A stretch of 64,000 nucleotides of DNA from contig CAJTDK010000001.1 in NCBI GenBank assembly GCA_910575105.1, positions 124,001-188,000 on the forward strand, in the 5' to 3' direction. Within the stretch, counting starts at the first letter, position 1, and each line of letters opens with the position of its first letter. Both the position numbers and the translations under genes were made by a program. The notes under the pieces are model-generated. The model did no database searches. It was not told where the DNA came from and was given only the letters and a program-made list of their open reading frames with translations. Source of the DNA: Lachnospiraceae bacterium. GTDB taxonomy: Bacteria > Bacillota > Clostridia > Lachnospirales > Lachnospiraceae. Shown here piece after piece: positions 1-9,017 of this stretch.

Positions 1-112
1 AGCGATAAATTCTGACATATAATTTCATTTCCTTTCTTTTTACATAATAAAAGAGAGACTATGTATCATAATCTCTCTTTGTTTTATTTCCATATTAAAT
101 TTTTACTTATTT

Positions 113-586
113 TTACCATCTGTGTTTGCAATTAACGCATACACGGTCAACTTTATTTGTACGATAGCCAGTTAATATACTGAACTTTCTTGGAACAAGC
201 TGTATTGATGTACTTCTACAACGAGGACATCTAACTACGGAATCTGGTTTGGTACTTATTTTACTTGTTTCAGATTCCATAAATGCATCTGGTTTATATT
301 CTCGGCGTAATACTTCCTTTGCCTTGTTTAAATCTTTGGGTGCTTTAAACTTATAAGCTAGTTTTGAACTTTCATCATCTTCCATAAATACATCATCCAA
401 ATATCCAGAACCACCGCCCAAATCATAATAATACCAATCAATCAATTCTTCTTCAGGTGCCGATTCATCCCCATCCATACCAAGGCTTGCTCCGCACACC
501 AAACAAGTATTCAAAGAATTTTTCTGTTTTAAAATATCCTCATTTAGAACACTTCCACAAGCTTCACATAAAATTTTCCTACTCAC
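113..586 (-). CDS. Zinc-ribbon protein, function unknown
   Basis: About 157 residues with four CxxC knuckles: CEAC and CLVC near the N-terminus, CPRC and CVNC near the C-terminus, so two zinc ribbons flank an acidic middle. A GTG start at 586 is preferred over the upstream in-frame GTG because it lies 8 bases after GGGAGG. It heads away from the next minus-strand genes at 674-1686 and may share their transcript. Two-ribbon layouts suit nucleic-acid or protein binding, but no family is recognised. Confidence 0.6.
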   Translation of the reverse strand: MSRKILCEACGSVLNEDILKQKNSLNTCLVCGASLGMDGDESAPEEELIDWYYYDLGGGSGYLDDVFMEDDESSKLAYKFKAPKDLNKAKEVLRREYKPDAFMESETSKISTKPDSVVRCPRCRSTSIQLVPRKFSILTGYRTNKVDRVCVNCKHRW

Positions 587-673
587 AACCAGCACCTCCC
601 GTTCTTTTTCTTGCTTATAATATTACCACATATCCCATACTTTTTCAAGTATTTTATCGAACATATATTCTAT

Positions 674-1297
674 TTAACAAATCTGATCAATAAGCTTTTC
701 TAGTTCAATTTTCTCAAAAACATCATTTAGCATGTTCCTATCATATGTTTTAATATTTTTCAAACTCTGACAGTTCTTACTTAATTTCAAAGCGGCTTCT
801 AATGCGTTTAATTGATATTTTTGTAGCCTTTGATTTTCTTTTCGCTGTTCAAGAAACGCTTCAATCATATCCCAAATATCCTCATTGCTAAAATGCAAAT
901 ATTGTATCAATTCTCTTCTCTTTCTTTTTGTTAATTTGCTCCAAGTGTTATCCATATAAATAAGATTTCTTAAAATTTTTGAAGCTGATAAAAGTTCTCC
1001 TTCTTTATTGAAACATTTGATACCATATATTCTTTGGAATTTTCTGAAATAGTCTTCTATATCATCTGCCGGTATCTCTCTCATTTTTGCGATCTGACAG
1101 TCACACAAATAAACTTGCGTTGCACTGTCAAACATGAGTCCAATTTCCTTTACCACATTTCCATTCTGTAAGTCTTCACGCTTAGAGAACAAAACACCTG
1201 ATATGACTGCTCCTGATGTAAGTGTGACCACATATGGTCTTGATATCTCTAAATCCTCATATTTTACTGTTTCGTTGTTATCTTTGTTTTTACTCAA
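674..1297 (-). CDS. Hypothetical protein with beta-rich N-terminus
   Basis: 207 residues from a TTG start preceded by AAGGAGA. The first 70 residues alternate like a small beta barrel (Sm/LSM- or SH3-like, inferred only from pattern). The remainder is charged and helical, with runs such as KRKRRELIQYL. It follows the gp10-like gene by about 20 bases, so the two are probably co-transcribed. No family is recognised; a phage assembly or chaperone role would be guesswork. Confidence 0.5.
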   Translation of the reverse strand: MSKNKDNNETVKYEDLEISRPYVVTLTSGAVISGVLFSKREDLQNGNVVKEIGLMFDSATQVYLCDCQIAKMREIPADDIEDYFRKFQRIYGIKCFNKEGELLSASKILRNLIYMDNTWSKLTKRKRRELIQYLHFSNEDIWDMIEAFLEQRKENQRLQKYQLNALEAALKLSKNCQSLKNIKTYDRNMLNDVFEKIELEKLIDQIC

Positions 1298-1317
1298 TAT
1301 ATCATTCTCCTTAATTT

Positions 1318-1686
1318 TTATTTAAAATGCTTTGAAAATGCATCTTCTATATTTTTCTTTATTTTTTCTTCTGTCCGTTGCCAAAATCCACCATTGCCAA
1401 GTAAGCCGCCATCCTCGGCATAATTATATATCGTTTCTGTATCTCTACCAGATGGAGCATATTGTGTACCCGTATTAATCGAAAACTGACTTACTGCACT
1501 GTCACCATTAAAGTTTATACCATCCAGTTGCGGAGAATCTCGTAGCTGTCCTGTGCGATGATAGCGTCCTTCGGGACTGTCATAAAAATGAGACACTTCT
1601 TGACGTAAATCCTGAAAAGATTGCTCAGTTGCTTCTTGTGTAGCAGCGTACATTTCTTTTCGTATCGCATTTTTAAGTGATTCCAT
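1318..1686 (-). CDS. HK97 gp10-like head-tail joining/tail protein
   Basis: 122 residues. The middle holds the family's typical RTGQLRDS signature, followed by a beta-rich stretch and a short helical C-terminus, and the length fits gp10-like tail-completion proteins. It is the only structural-type phage gene in the AT-rich left part, far from terminase and portal at 43-49 kb. That suggests either that the left element is itself phage-derived or that a phage was split. The call rests on motif recognition. Confidence 0.55.
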   Translation of the reverse strand: MESLKNAIRKEMYAATQEATEQSFQDLRQEVSHFYDSPEGRYHRTGQLRDSPQLDGINFNGDSAVSQFSINTGTQYAPSGRDTETIYNYAEDGGLLGNGGFWQRTEEKIKKNIEDAFSKHFK

Positions 1687-1960
1687 TGACGTATATTTCG
1701 CTATTTTCTCACCTTCTTACTTATTTTGCTATATTTAGTTTTTAACATATTATTATTTGGATTTTCTCGGCGAAATTGCCGATGATCTTAATTTGAATTT
1801 TTGAATTATATGATTGTTGATAGTTACCCTGATAAATTACTTATGATCCGAAACCAACAAGGTTTCTTCAATAAAATTTTTTACTCTTGTTCTTAATAAC
1901 ATGTACTCCTTCTACTGGTAAATAAAAAATATATTAATATCTATTAATACAATAGACATA

Positions 1961-1996
1961 AAAGGTTATCACCCATAAAAAGCGATAACCCCTTTT
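1961..1996 (-). terminator. Hairpin terminator candidate
   Basis: Inverted repeat AAAGG-TTATC / GATAACC-CCTTT with a 13-base loop. On the minus strand the arm is followed by TTTTAT. It would end transcripts from the 2158-3792 gene after the tandem repeats. Confidence 0.5.
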
Positions 1997-2000
1997 GCTC

Positions 2001-2122
2001 ACACCCTATTATATTGACATACTTGAGCTAATGCACGTTTTTTATAAGATTTTATAAAATTTTTATATTTTTTGATTCCTACACCCTATTATATTCATCA
2101 CTATAAGTTAATGCACGTTTTT
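2001..2122. repeat. Two-copy direct repeat (about 42 bp, 80-bp period)
   Basis: Both copies begin ACACCCTATTATATT (2001 and 2081) and end TAATGCACGTTTTT (about 2030 and 2109), with diverged middles. Conserved ends with a variable centre fit paired protein-binding sites better than chance. Confidence 0.6.
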
Positions 2123-2157
2123 CAGAAAAAATTTTAAACTTTTTCTCGTACACAATT

Positions 2158-3792
2158 TCAAGCACTTTCACTCCACAAAATTTTATGCTCTTTATCTGAC
2201 TTCGTTATCACTCTATTGTCTTTAGGAACGCAGTGACAGCACTTGCTTTCAGTATTGCAAAAATAATAGTTTTTGTATCCCTCATATACCAGCAATTCTT
2301 TTTTCTTAAATTTTACACTGACCGGATGTTTTGTATCTGAATCTGAAAAGAACTTCAAATTAAGTCGCTTTTTCTTATCACTGTAATTTGCCTGCCAGTA
2401 TTTGCTTTTTCCAGTCGAAAATCTATCTATAATATTATATTGATCCAAAAAATTGCAAGTATAATCATTTTCAATTTTCTCATAATGCACAATCAGTGTT
2501 TCAGCTATATTATCAGAAATAGTATCAATATCTTCCTCAACCACATCTATGTCGTATGTAAGCAGATTTATCATATCGTATTTTTTCTTTCCTTTTTCTC
2601 TCTCTAAAATCGGGATCACAATATCATCATATCTCTTTATTGTCTCCAAAAAGCTATTACATGAATAAGGATTAACAGGTTTCAAATAATCTGTACAATA
2701 TTCATAAATACCCATGCTTTCTCTTCCAAACAACTTAAAATATTTTTTTGGCTCAAGTTCTTTTAAAAGTCTTTTGGGTTCAGTCTTAGAAAGATTACTA
2801 TTTTGGGGTGCCCTAATAATCTCATAATTAAGAGCATACATCAGATGATTAAGTAAATTCTGTTCAACTATTTTTAAGTCCACAGGAATATTACGATCTG
2901 ATATATTTCTTCCAGTAGTACGCAAAATATACTCTTGCAATTTCTTATAAGGATCTTTCGTTAATCCTTCTTGGTTCTTAGATTTAAACATACGATTATT
3001 CCTCAAAATACCATCAATGATTGCGTGTATATCATCTGAATCTTCCCTAAATAATTTGTGAATATCATTTTTAATTATCCATTTCAAAGTATCGGAATAT
3101 ACTAATAAACGGTCAATATCTCTTTGTGAATCCATCCATCTTTTTTCTGAAAACTCGTCAAAATATGAATAATATGATTCTTCTCCATCACAATCTACAC
3201 TCTTTTTTAATTCTGGAATGTTCTTATGCAAAATATCATTTGCTTTTCCTATTTCTCTTACTAAATGATATTTTATATTCCGTAATAACGTAGTTGCGTT
3301 TATGATCGGTTCATCACTTGTTAGTTTGCCTTGAAATATCTTTATAACAATTTCAATCATTAATTCCTGGATATCAAAAGTATCATATTCTCCCTTATGG
3401 AATTTTCTGTATCCTCCTTTTACACGCACTCCATCCTTGTAGCCCGTATTAATGGATTTTTTATTATATTCCCATTTTGCATTACTTAAAATCCTGTTTA
3501 AACATGTAAAACGGAATTTTACCTTTGAATCATGCTTTTTCTGTTCATCGGAAATTTCTGCTTTAATAAATTCTGAATCCAGGACATTATCCATGTATTC
3601 AGTCCCTTTCAAGCTTGAGTAATACTTATTTGTTAATTCTCGCAGCCTGTCTTTTTCTTCAAAAAACACTCTGTTTAAAGCAGATTTATCTCCATTTTGA
3701 TACTTTAAATATTCCTGATATAACTCTTCTGCGTCTGATGTTTGTGTCTGTTTTATATGTATCACCGCCTTGCTTTCTATTTTGTATAACAT
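2158..3792 (-). CDS. Large hypothetical protein, possibly sigma-factor related
   Basis: 544 residues, basic and helical. Residues about 15-55 (YLKYQNGDKSALNRVFFEE) and the FDIQELMIEIVIKIF segment near 145 resemble region 2 of sigma-70-like proteins, but no clear region 4 helix-turn-helix was found. The C-terminal 60 residues contain a CCHC cluster that could bind zinc. It lies 48 bases downstream of the helicase gene on the same strand, so the SOS-like helicase promoter may drive both. The sigma relation is a weak inference. Confidence 0.4.
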   Translation of the reverse strand: MLYKIESKAVIHIKQTQTSDAEELYQEYLKYQNGDKSALNRVFFEEKDRLRELTNKYYSSLKGTEYMDNVLDSEFIKAEISDEQKKHDSKVKFRFTCLNRILSNAKWEYNKKSINTGYKDGVRVKGGYRKFHKGEYDTFDIQELMIEIVIKIFQGKLTSDEPIINATTLLRNIKYHLVREIGKANDILHKNIPELKKSVDCDGEESYYSYFDEFSEKRWMDSQRDIDRLLVYSDTLKWIIKNDIHKLFREDSDDIHAIIDGILRNNRMFKSKNQEGLTKDPYKKLQEYILRTTGRNISDRNIPVDLKIVEQNLLNHLMYALNYEIIRAPQNSNLSKTEPKRLLKELEPKKYFKLFGRESMGIYEYCTDYLKPVNPYSCNSFLETIKRYDDIVIPILEREKGKKKYDMINLLTYDIDVVEEDIDTISDNIAETLIVHYEKIENDYTCNFLDQYNIIDRFSTGKSKYWQANYSDKKKRLNLKFFSDSDTKHPVSVKFKKKELLVYEGYKNYYFCNTESKCCHCVPKDNRVITKSDKEHKILWSESA

Positions 3793-3840
3793 CTCTCAGA
3801 GCCAATAGAATAATCTACTGACTCTGAAATGCTTATCCTT

Positions 3841-6372
3841 TTATTCAGTTACTTCTCCATTTTTATCTACACGATAAAACATAAAGCGTCCTTTGTATGG
3901 TGTAGTGATTTTTCCATTTAAGCGAATTTCAATTATACGACCATTTGCGTTCATACCAAATTTTTCTTGCATCATTTTCGAAACTTGACGTTTAGATTCA
4001 AATATTCCTACCTCTTTATTCTCAATAACATCTATTACTCTAACCTTAACAGGTTCTTTTCTACCACAATACAATTCATCTAATGGTTTTCCCATCAATT
4101 TTTCAATGATTTGTATTTCTTCTAAGGACAAATTTTTATTTACATATCTTCTTTTTACTGTTCCAACCACCCAATCATATAAATTTGTACCTCTATATTT
4201 TCTGTTTTGATTATTGATAATCACACCATCTTCAATTGCTTGTTTTGCAAAATCCATTTTATTATTAAACTGCTTTTCAAGTTTGCTACCCAAATATATT
4301 CCTAGTATTTCTAATTGTTTCTTCTGATCTTCTGATAGCGATTTGCAACGACTTAAAGTTTGCTTTTTTATTCCTACGTTATACCCATCAATTATGTCTC
4401 TACATTGTATGTTTAAATGTCCATATCTCTCTTTATACAGCTTTGCATAATAAACAAATTCATTAAATGATTTATCACTTCGAGTTTCACAAGAAAAATT
4501 AGGTAAATACTTATCTAATATTTCCTTCTTCCATTCAGGATAAATAATACTTTTATTACGCATTTTCTTCTTTTCATAAATAATAAATCCCCATAATTTT
4601 CTTATTTCTATATCTTCTGAAGAATGAGATGGATATTTACCAAGTTTTTCATAATATTCAGCAATATTCTTAATATTTCTTTCAAACCTATTTTTATATA
4701 CATCCCAAACAAAACCTCTTTTATTAAGTTCATTAACTTTATATTTTGACAGTAAATCTAATTTCTTTCTCATATTACTCACCCAATTACCAGTATGAAA
4801 TCCATCTATATCTATATAGTCTCCTGGAACTAATACATCTCCATTATGTTCTCTAACATACTTATCAAAGTGCCTTAATCCATTTTCCCAATCATAAAAA
4901 AGTACATCCCAAATAAATCCTATTTCATCTAGTTGGTTAATCCTATCGATTGTCAATAGATAACTCCCATTCCCTTTTTTTGTAATTCTCATACATCCAA
5001 CCCACTGACCCAATTTCACATTCGTACCATCAACCACTTCCACATAACGTTCCGGCACATCACAGTCTCCCACTCTCTCTTTATACTGTTTTAATGCCTT
5101 AATATATAAATCCCAACTACCCTCTAACCTCTCCTCAATTTCTTTAAATCCGCTAACAACATCCATAAACTGATCCATCACAATAAATTCATCCACATCA
5201 AAACCAACCTCATATTCCTTACCCTCTTTTTCACATTCTTTCTTCCGTCTTTCAATCTCGCCCCTTAATTCATTCGGGAAATTATCAGCCATTTCAGAAA
5301 TAAACTGGCTATTAGCAACAAGATCAAATATTAAAGGAATAATCTTTTTATCACATGCAAACGCTCTACCAATCATCTGAAAATATAAATTAGGACTAAT
5401 TGTCTCTCTAAGCATAATCACTCCATTGATATCACCATGGATGCCTTCCGCAACCATATTAACAGATAGGCATAATTTGATGCCCTCTTCTGTATCATTC
5501 TTGAAAGCTTGAAACTCCTTATCCTTATCAATATTTTTGCTATGTACTTCATACATCCGCACAGATGAAAAACCTGCATCATTAAACCATTTCTTTATTA
5601 CTGGCCGCATTCTTCTTAAATGCTTAGTATCTTTCAAGAAAACAACAAATTTCTCATTGCCAGTCATAATATATTTCCTGAATATATCCGATACACCATT
5701 CCCCTTATCCAGATTTTCCTTTAATATTTTTACTTGCTTAAATAGTTCTTTCTTTTCATCCTCGCTGTTGTAACTTCTCTCAATTTTCTTATTTAAGCTT
5801 TCGGCATCCTTTTCATACGAATAGACACCACAAACGTATCTAGCCATAGGAAGAATACCGTCAAGTATTGCCTGTGATAAGTTCATGTCGCAAGCCAAAT
5901 TATCATTAAATAGCTCTTTAACTACATTCCTACGTTTATCCAAATAGCGAATCGGAGTCGCTGATAAACCTAAAACTTTTGCATTTGGATACATTTCTAA
6001 TAAAACTTTGATTCCTTTTGACCACTCTCTTGCTAATGCTCTATGCATTTCGTCAAGCAAAATATAATCAGGCTGCAATACTTCCATATCTTCTTTTTTC
6101 ATATTTGGCATGTTGCAATAAATATTACACTCTAACCTTTTCAGCATTTCTTCATCCAGTTTTTCCTTAAACTGATCATTGATTTTATGACTTGTAGACA
6201 GAACAAAAAATTTACTATCCGGATTATCTTCAATCAGCTTTCCCATTAAAAGACTTTTGCCTGAACCAGTCGGCTGAACGACAGCAATTCTCTGAATTCC
6301 TTCGTTATACATACGGCAAATATTTTTATAAGTTTTTTGATTGTGTTCATGCAATGGTTTCATTCTCTTCAC
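3841..6372 (-). CDS. DEAD/DEAH-box helicase with helicase-associated repeats
   Basis: 843 residues. Residues 36-40 are the Walker A GSGKS, 107-110 the DEMH box, and LSATP lies near 135. A C-terminal helicase core follows to about 400 (motif VI-like QMIGRAFA). Then come several helicase-associated (HA, PF03457-type) repeats with LGQWV and GNWVSNMR signatures, and a NUMOD-like tail near 780. The start has GGAGGGTGAAGAGA before ATG. Known relatives are plasmid and phage helicases that remodel nucleic acid. The upstream promoter carries LexA-like boxes, so damage-inducible expression is likely. Confidence 0.85.
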   Translation of the reverse strand: MKRMKPLHEHNQKTYKNICRMYNEGIQRIAVVQPTGSGKSLLMGKLIEDNPDSKFFVLSTSHKINDQFKEKLDEEMLKRLECNIYCNMPNMKKEDMEVLQPDYILLDEMHRALAREWSKGIKVLLEMYPNAKVLGLSATPIRYLDKRRNVVKELFNDNLACDMNLSQAILDGILPMARYVCGVYSYEKDAESLNKKIERSYNSEDEKKELFKQVKILKENLDKGNGVSDIFRKYIMTGNEKFVVFLKDTKHLRRMRPVIKKWFNDAGFSSVRMYEVHSKNIDKDKEFQAFKNDTEEGIKLCLSVNMVAEGIHGDINGVIMLRETISPNLYFQMIGRAFACDKKIIPLIFDLVANSQFISEMADNFPNELRGEIERRKKECEKEGKEYEVGFDVDEFIVMDQFMDVVSGFKEIEERLEGSWDLYIKALKQYKERVGDCDVPERYVEVVDGTNVKLGQWVGCMRITKKGNGSYLLTIDRINQLDEIGFIWDVLFYDWENGLRHFDKYVREHNGDVLVPGDYIDIDGFHTGNWVSNMRKKLDLLSKYKVNELNKRGFVWDVYKNRFERNIKNIAEYYEKLGKYPSHSSEDIEIRKLWGFIIYEKKKMRNKSIIYPEWKKEILDKYLPNFSCETRSDKSFNEFVYYAKLYKERYGHLNIQCRDIIDGYNVGIKKQTLSRCKSLSEDQKKQLEILGIYLGSKLEKQFNNKMDFAKQAIEDGVIINNQNRKYRGTNLYDWVVGTVKRRYVNKNLSLEEIQIIEKLMGKPLDELYCGRKEPVKVRVIDVIENKEVGIFESKRQVSKMMQEKFGMNANGRIIEIRLNGKITTPYKGRFMFYRVDKNGEVTE

Positions 6373-6542
6373 CCTCCAAATTTATAATTTTTACAATTAT
6401 CTCTTCTCTCTTTACTTCTCCATTCACTTCAAAACTTCTTCAATTTCTTCAATCTCCCACAACTTTTCACACCTTTTTCACTTCAAAGCGAAAAATATAT
6501 AACATTTCACAATTCCCATAATAATCTACGTTCACATTAAAT

Positions 6543-6595
6543 CGAACATCTGTTCTTATATTCTCTACTATAACAAACATATGTTCGTATGTCAA
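6543..6595 (-). promoter_or_regulatory. Promoter with two LexA-like boxes (helicase)
   Basis: Minus strand: -35 TTGACA (6590-6595), 17-base spacer, -10 TATAGT (6567-6572). The spacer is almost entirely a Gram-positive LexA/DinR-type box, CGAACATATGTTTG (6574-6587). A second box, AGAACAGATGTTCG on the minus strand, lies downstream at 6543-6556. This predicts tight repression relieved on DNA damage. Confidence 0.75.
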
Positions 6596-6604
6596 GACAA
6601 AAAA

Positions 6605-6644
6605 ATACCAACCACCAGTTTTTTCTCTTTCTGATGGTTGGTAT
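6605..6644 (-). terminator. Rho-independent terminator
   Basis: Arms ATACCAACCA / TGGTTGGTAT. On the minus strand they are followed by seven T. It ends the 6650-7573 gene just before the helicase promoter. Confidence 0.85.
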
Positions 6645-6649
6645 AACCT

Positions 6650-7573
6650 TCATTTCGTATTCTTTTTCTTACCTTTTTTCTTGTTCTTTTTCCTACTCTC
6701 TAATAGCCTATTAACTTCTTCGTACATATTTTGGCTTTGTTCCGCAATTGACATATAATACTGTCTTTGATAAAGCGAAAAACTGCATTCAATTAGATTA
6801 AACAGCATTATTACTTCGGTAGGCAATAATGCCATCATGGAAATTATCGTTTTAAATCCTTTATCTTTCAAGATTTTACTACCAAATTCTATATCAATCT
6901 TGCTAAAAATAGATATTGTTAAAAATGCTATTAAAATAGCTGTTAATATATGTATTATCCATTCACCCCAAATATTAAAAAATTTACTTTTATTTTGTAT
7001 CTTTTTACTCATTTCTAACAATAGATAAGAACTTACATTAAATAAAATATATCCTTGAAAAAGAGGTATAGAATAATAAATTCCTTTCTTTGTACTTAAC
7101 ATTATTACTGAAAAAATGATGACTTGACAAGCAAAAAATACATATTTCAATACCTTATTTTTGTCAATTTCCACCTCTTTTTTACTTCTATCCCAATCAT
7201 ATTTTAACATTAAGGATAAATATAAAACCAAATTTTTCTTGTAAATATTTAATAATTCAATATCTTTACAATTTTCTTCACAACATTCTATACATATCCA
7301 AATCAAAGTGTCATTTTTTATTCTTATATCTTTATAATATTTATCATATGCATTTATTCTAACTTTTAACTCGGTTAAAGGCTTAAACAAATTTGTTTCA
7401 TCGGCCTCCATTATTTCACTAGATATTTTCCTAATATCATTTCGCCATTTTGCTCTCTCATTTGTAATATATTCTGCATAACGCTTTCTTTGATCAATAA
7501 AAATATTACTTAGTGTCAAAAAAATTGTTGAGACTACCGTAGATGTCAAAATAGTAGTAATAAAAGTATCCAT
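6650..7573 (-). CDS. Membrane protein of unknown function
   Basis: 307 residues. Hydrophobic segments lie at the N-terminus (about 5-25), at about 145-165 and 170-190, and at about 210-230, with another near 245-265. A charged cytoplasmic stretch (ERAKWRNDIRKISSEI) follows the first segment, and the tail is poly-lysine. It is monocistronic, with its own terminator, beside a toxin locus and a helicase. The layout of a membrane anchor followed by a helical domain is common in accessory defence proteins, but no family is recognised. Confidence 0.55.
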   Translation of the reverse strand: MDTFITTILTSTVVSTIFLTLSNIFIDQRKRYAEYITNERAKWRNDIRKISSEIMEADETNLFKPLTELKVRINAYDKYYKDIRIKNDTLIWICIECCEENCKDIELLNIYKKNLVLYLSLMLKYDWDRSKKEVEIDKNKVLKYVFFACQVIIFSVIMLSTKKGIYYSIPLFQGYILFNVSSYLLLEMSKKIQNKSKFFNIWGEWIIHILTAILIAFLTISIFSKIDIEFGSKILKDKGFKTIISMMALLPTEVIMLFNLIECSFSLYQRQYYMSIAEQSQNMYEEVNRLLESRKKNKKKGKKKNTK

Positions 7574-7646
7574 TATTTAATATCTCTTTCCTTTTTTTAC
7601 CATCAATCAACATTCAATTATCAAACCACGCTCACAACAAAACCAA

Positions 7647-7675
7647 TTGTCGAAAAACCTCAAACATGATATATT
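7647..7675 (+). promoter_or_regulatory. Toxin mRNA promoter
   Basis: TTGTCG (7647-7652), 17-base spacer, TATATT (7670-7675). Predicted start near 7683, at the GGGAAACCATAGA repeat. Confidence 0.65.
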
Positions 7676-7766
7676 ATTGTTACGGGAAACCATAGAGCCA
7701 AAGGCGGCTTACCCTCTGTTTATCGGAGGGGCAACCCTCCAGACGAAAGAAAGGAGGGTGATACCA

Positions 7767-7859
7767 ATGAATGTTACATACTCTGATCTAATTCAGTTTT
7801 GTATATTTATTGTCGCCCTTGTCAGTCTGTGTTATCAGATCTTCAAGGGAAAGAAATAG
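7767..7859 (+). CDS. Hol-Tox-like type I toxin peptide
   Basis: 30-residue hydrophobic peptide. MNVTYSDLIQFCIFIVAL is followed by a short membrane segment and a KGKK tail, matching the 'putative holin-like toxin' family. ATG is preceded by AGGAGGGTG. The long 5' leader (about 85 bases) and the 3' region carry inverted copies of GGGAAACCATAGA (7684-7696 and 7931-7943), so the mRNA ends can pair. A convergent antisense promoter lies downstream. Expected to damage the membrane when not silenced by the antisense RNA. Confidence 0.8.
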   Translation: MNVTYSDLIQFCIFIVALVSLCYQIFKGKK

Positions 7860-7947
7860 CCGCCACTACTGCAATAGTTGACGGCTAGCCCTATAAAGGG
7901 TTGTAACTTAGTCATTTGAGGGTAGCCGCTTCTATGGTTTCCCTTAT
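7860..7947 (-). ncRNA. Antisense RNA antitoxin of the Hol-Tox locus
   Basis: A minus-strand promoter TTGATA (7977-7982), 17-base spacer, TATATT (7954-7959) fires towards the toxin gene, with a predicted start near 7947. Its first bases repeat the toxin transcript's own 5' end (GGGAAACCATAGA). The 3' end is not defined by sequence and may reach into the toxin ORF. Convergent overlapping RNAs are the hallmark of type I toxin-antitoxin loci. Confidence 0.65.
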
Positions 7948-8062
7948 GTCTATAATATATCATATGACAAGGATCGTATCAAGAATTAATTGCTTGTCTG
8001 CATGATTTTATCCTGTTTCTATGTTGCTGCTTATAATCCCTATCCCCTTAATCACATCTCTC

Positions 8063-8740
8063 TTATATGCCCATGTAGCACCTCCAAATCCATTCATCCA
8101 ACATTTCCTTGTCTACAATCCAAAAACCTAAATATGAGCCAAATAACGACTTTATACGGCACTGTATAGGATAAGCTTTTGCAGGAATACCCGTTTCAAC
8201 TAAATCTTCTAATTCAGGTATCATATTAGCCATTCGCATGTAATTGCTCATTGTCTGTTGTGTTATACCATATGATTCTGCTCTAATTCTTTTTGTGTCG
8301 AAGGATGATTGAAATTTGGCAAATTAAAAAGTTTTTCATTTGCCACTGTGTACTGATTCCCATGATTACCACCTTGTATAAAACCATACCAATTATTTAA
8401 AAATTCGAAACATCTACCGAGTTTAACTGGATTAGTATTACCCAAAACCCTTTGGCGGAGATTAGATTCTATGAGATCCTTAATTTCCTTTTCACCAGAA
8501 CATTACCTTATCATACCTTGCAACAGTACCAGTTCCAACACCTGCCATTTTAGCAAGTTCTTTGTCTGTGTGAGTGCTTTTAACTTTTTCTCCATTTGGA
8601 GAAGAAGTTAAATCTGTGCGAGTGCCTTGTGTTGACTTTGCTTGTTCTTGTATTTTCTTTTTAAACTTGTCCATAACAGCTAATCTTTGGGCGGGTGGAA
8701 GGTTACGTCTACCTAGTTGCGTATTGATCATCCATTCCAA
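8063..8740 (-). pseudogene. Degraded ParB-like/DNA-binding partition protein
   Basis: Three adjacent open segments in different frames join into one protein. The first (8740 to 8492) has MINTQLGRRNLPPAQR and LAKMAGVGTGTVARYDKVM. The next (about 8500 to 8263) has IKDLIESNLRQR and NPVKLGRCFEF. The last (about 8251 to 8160) has MSNYMRMANMIPELEDL. This order is typical of ParB-like replication and partition regulators of Gram-positive mobile elements. At least two frameshifts break it, and the last 40 codons look unrelated. Not functional as it stands. Confidence 0.7.
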
Positions 8741-9017
8741 TCCATTACATCAACATTTTCCCCTCTATATCATATACACACAATCAAATATCCGTATCAA
8801 ATTCCATTCAAAGCACATCACATGAACAAATTAACCACTCAGCAATCCGCTTTCAAAATACGCCTCTATTTCGCAAAATAAGCCCAACACATATGACAAT
8901 TATCCTGTCACTTGAAAGAGCGATTTCATTGGCAAAAATCGACAACAACTAATTCCACATTCTTCCACATTCTAATTTTATATGCTACAATAATAAAAAA
9001 CAGGAAGGAGACTCCTC

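Larger units (their letters stand above)
1687..2157. other. Gene-free stretch with hairpin and tandem repeat
   Basis: No credible ORF. It holds a hairpin at 1961-1996 (GATAACC-type arms, flanked by T-rich sequence on both strands) and two diverged copies of a roughly 42-bp repeat at 2001-2043 and 2081-2122. Very AT-rich. Confidence 0.6.

Noticed and set aside
2001-2122. Possible CRISPR array
   Set aside because: Only two diverged copies, no uniform spacers, no cas genes in the window.
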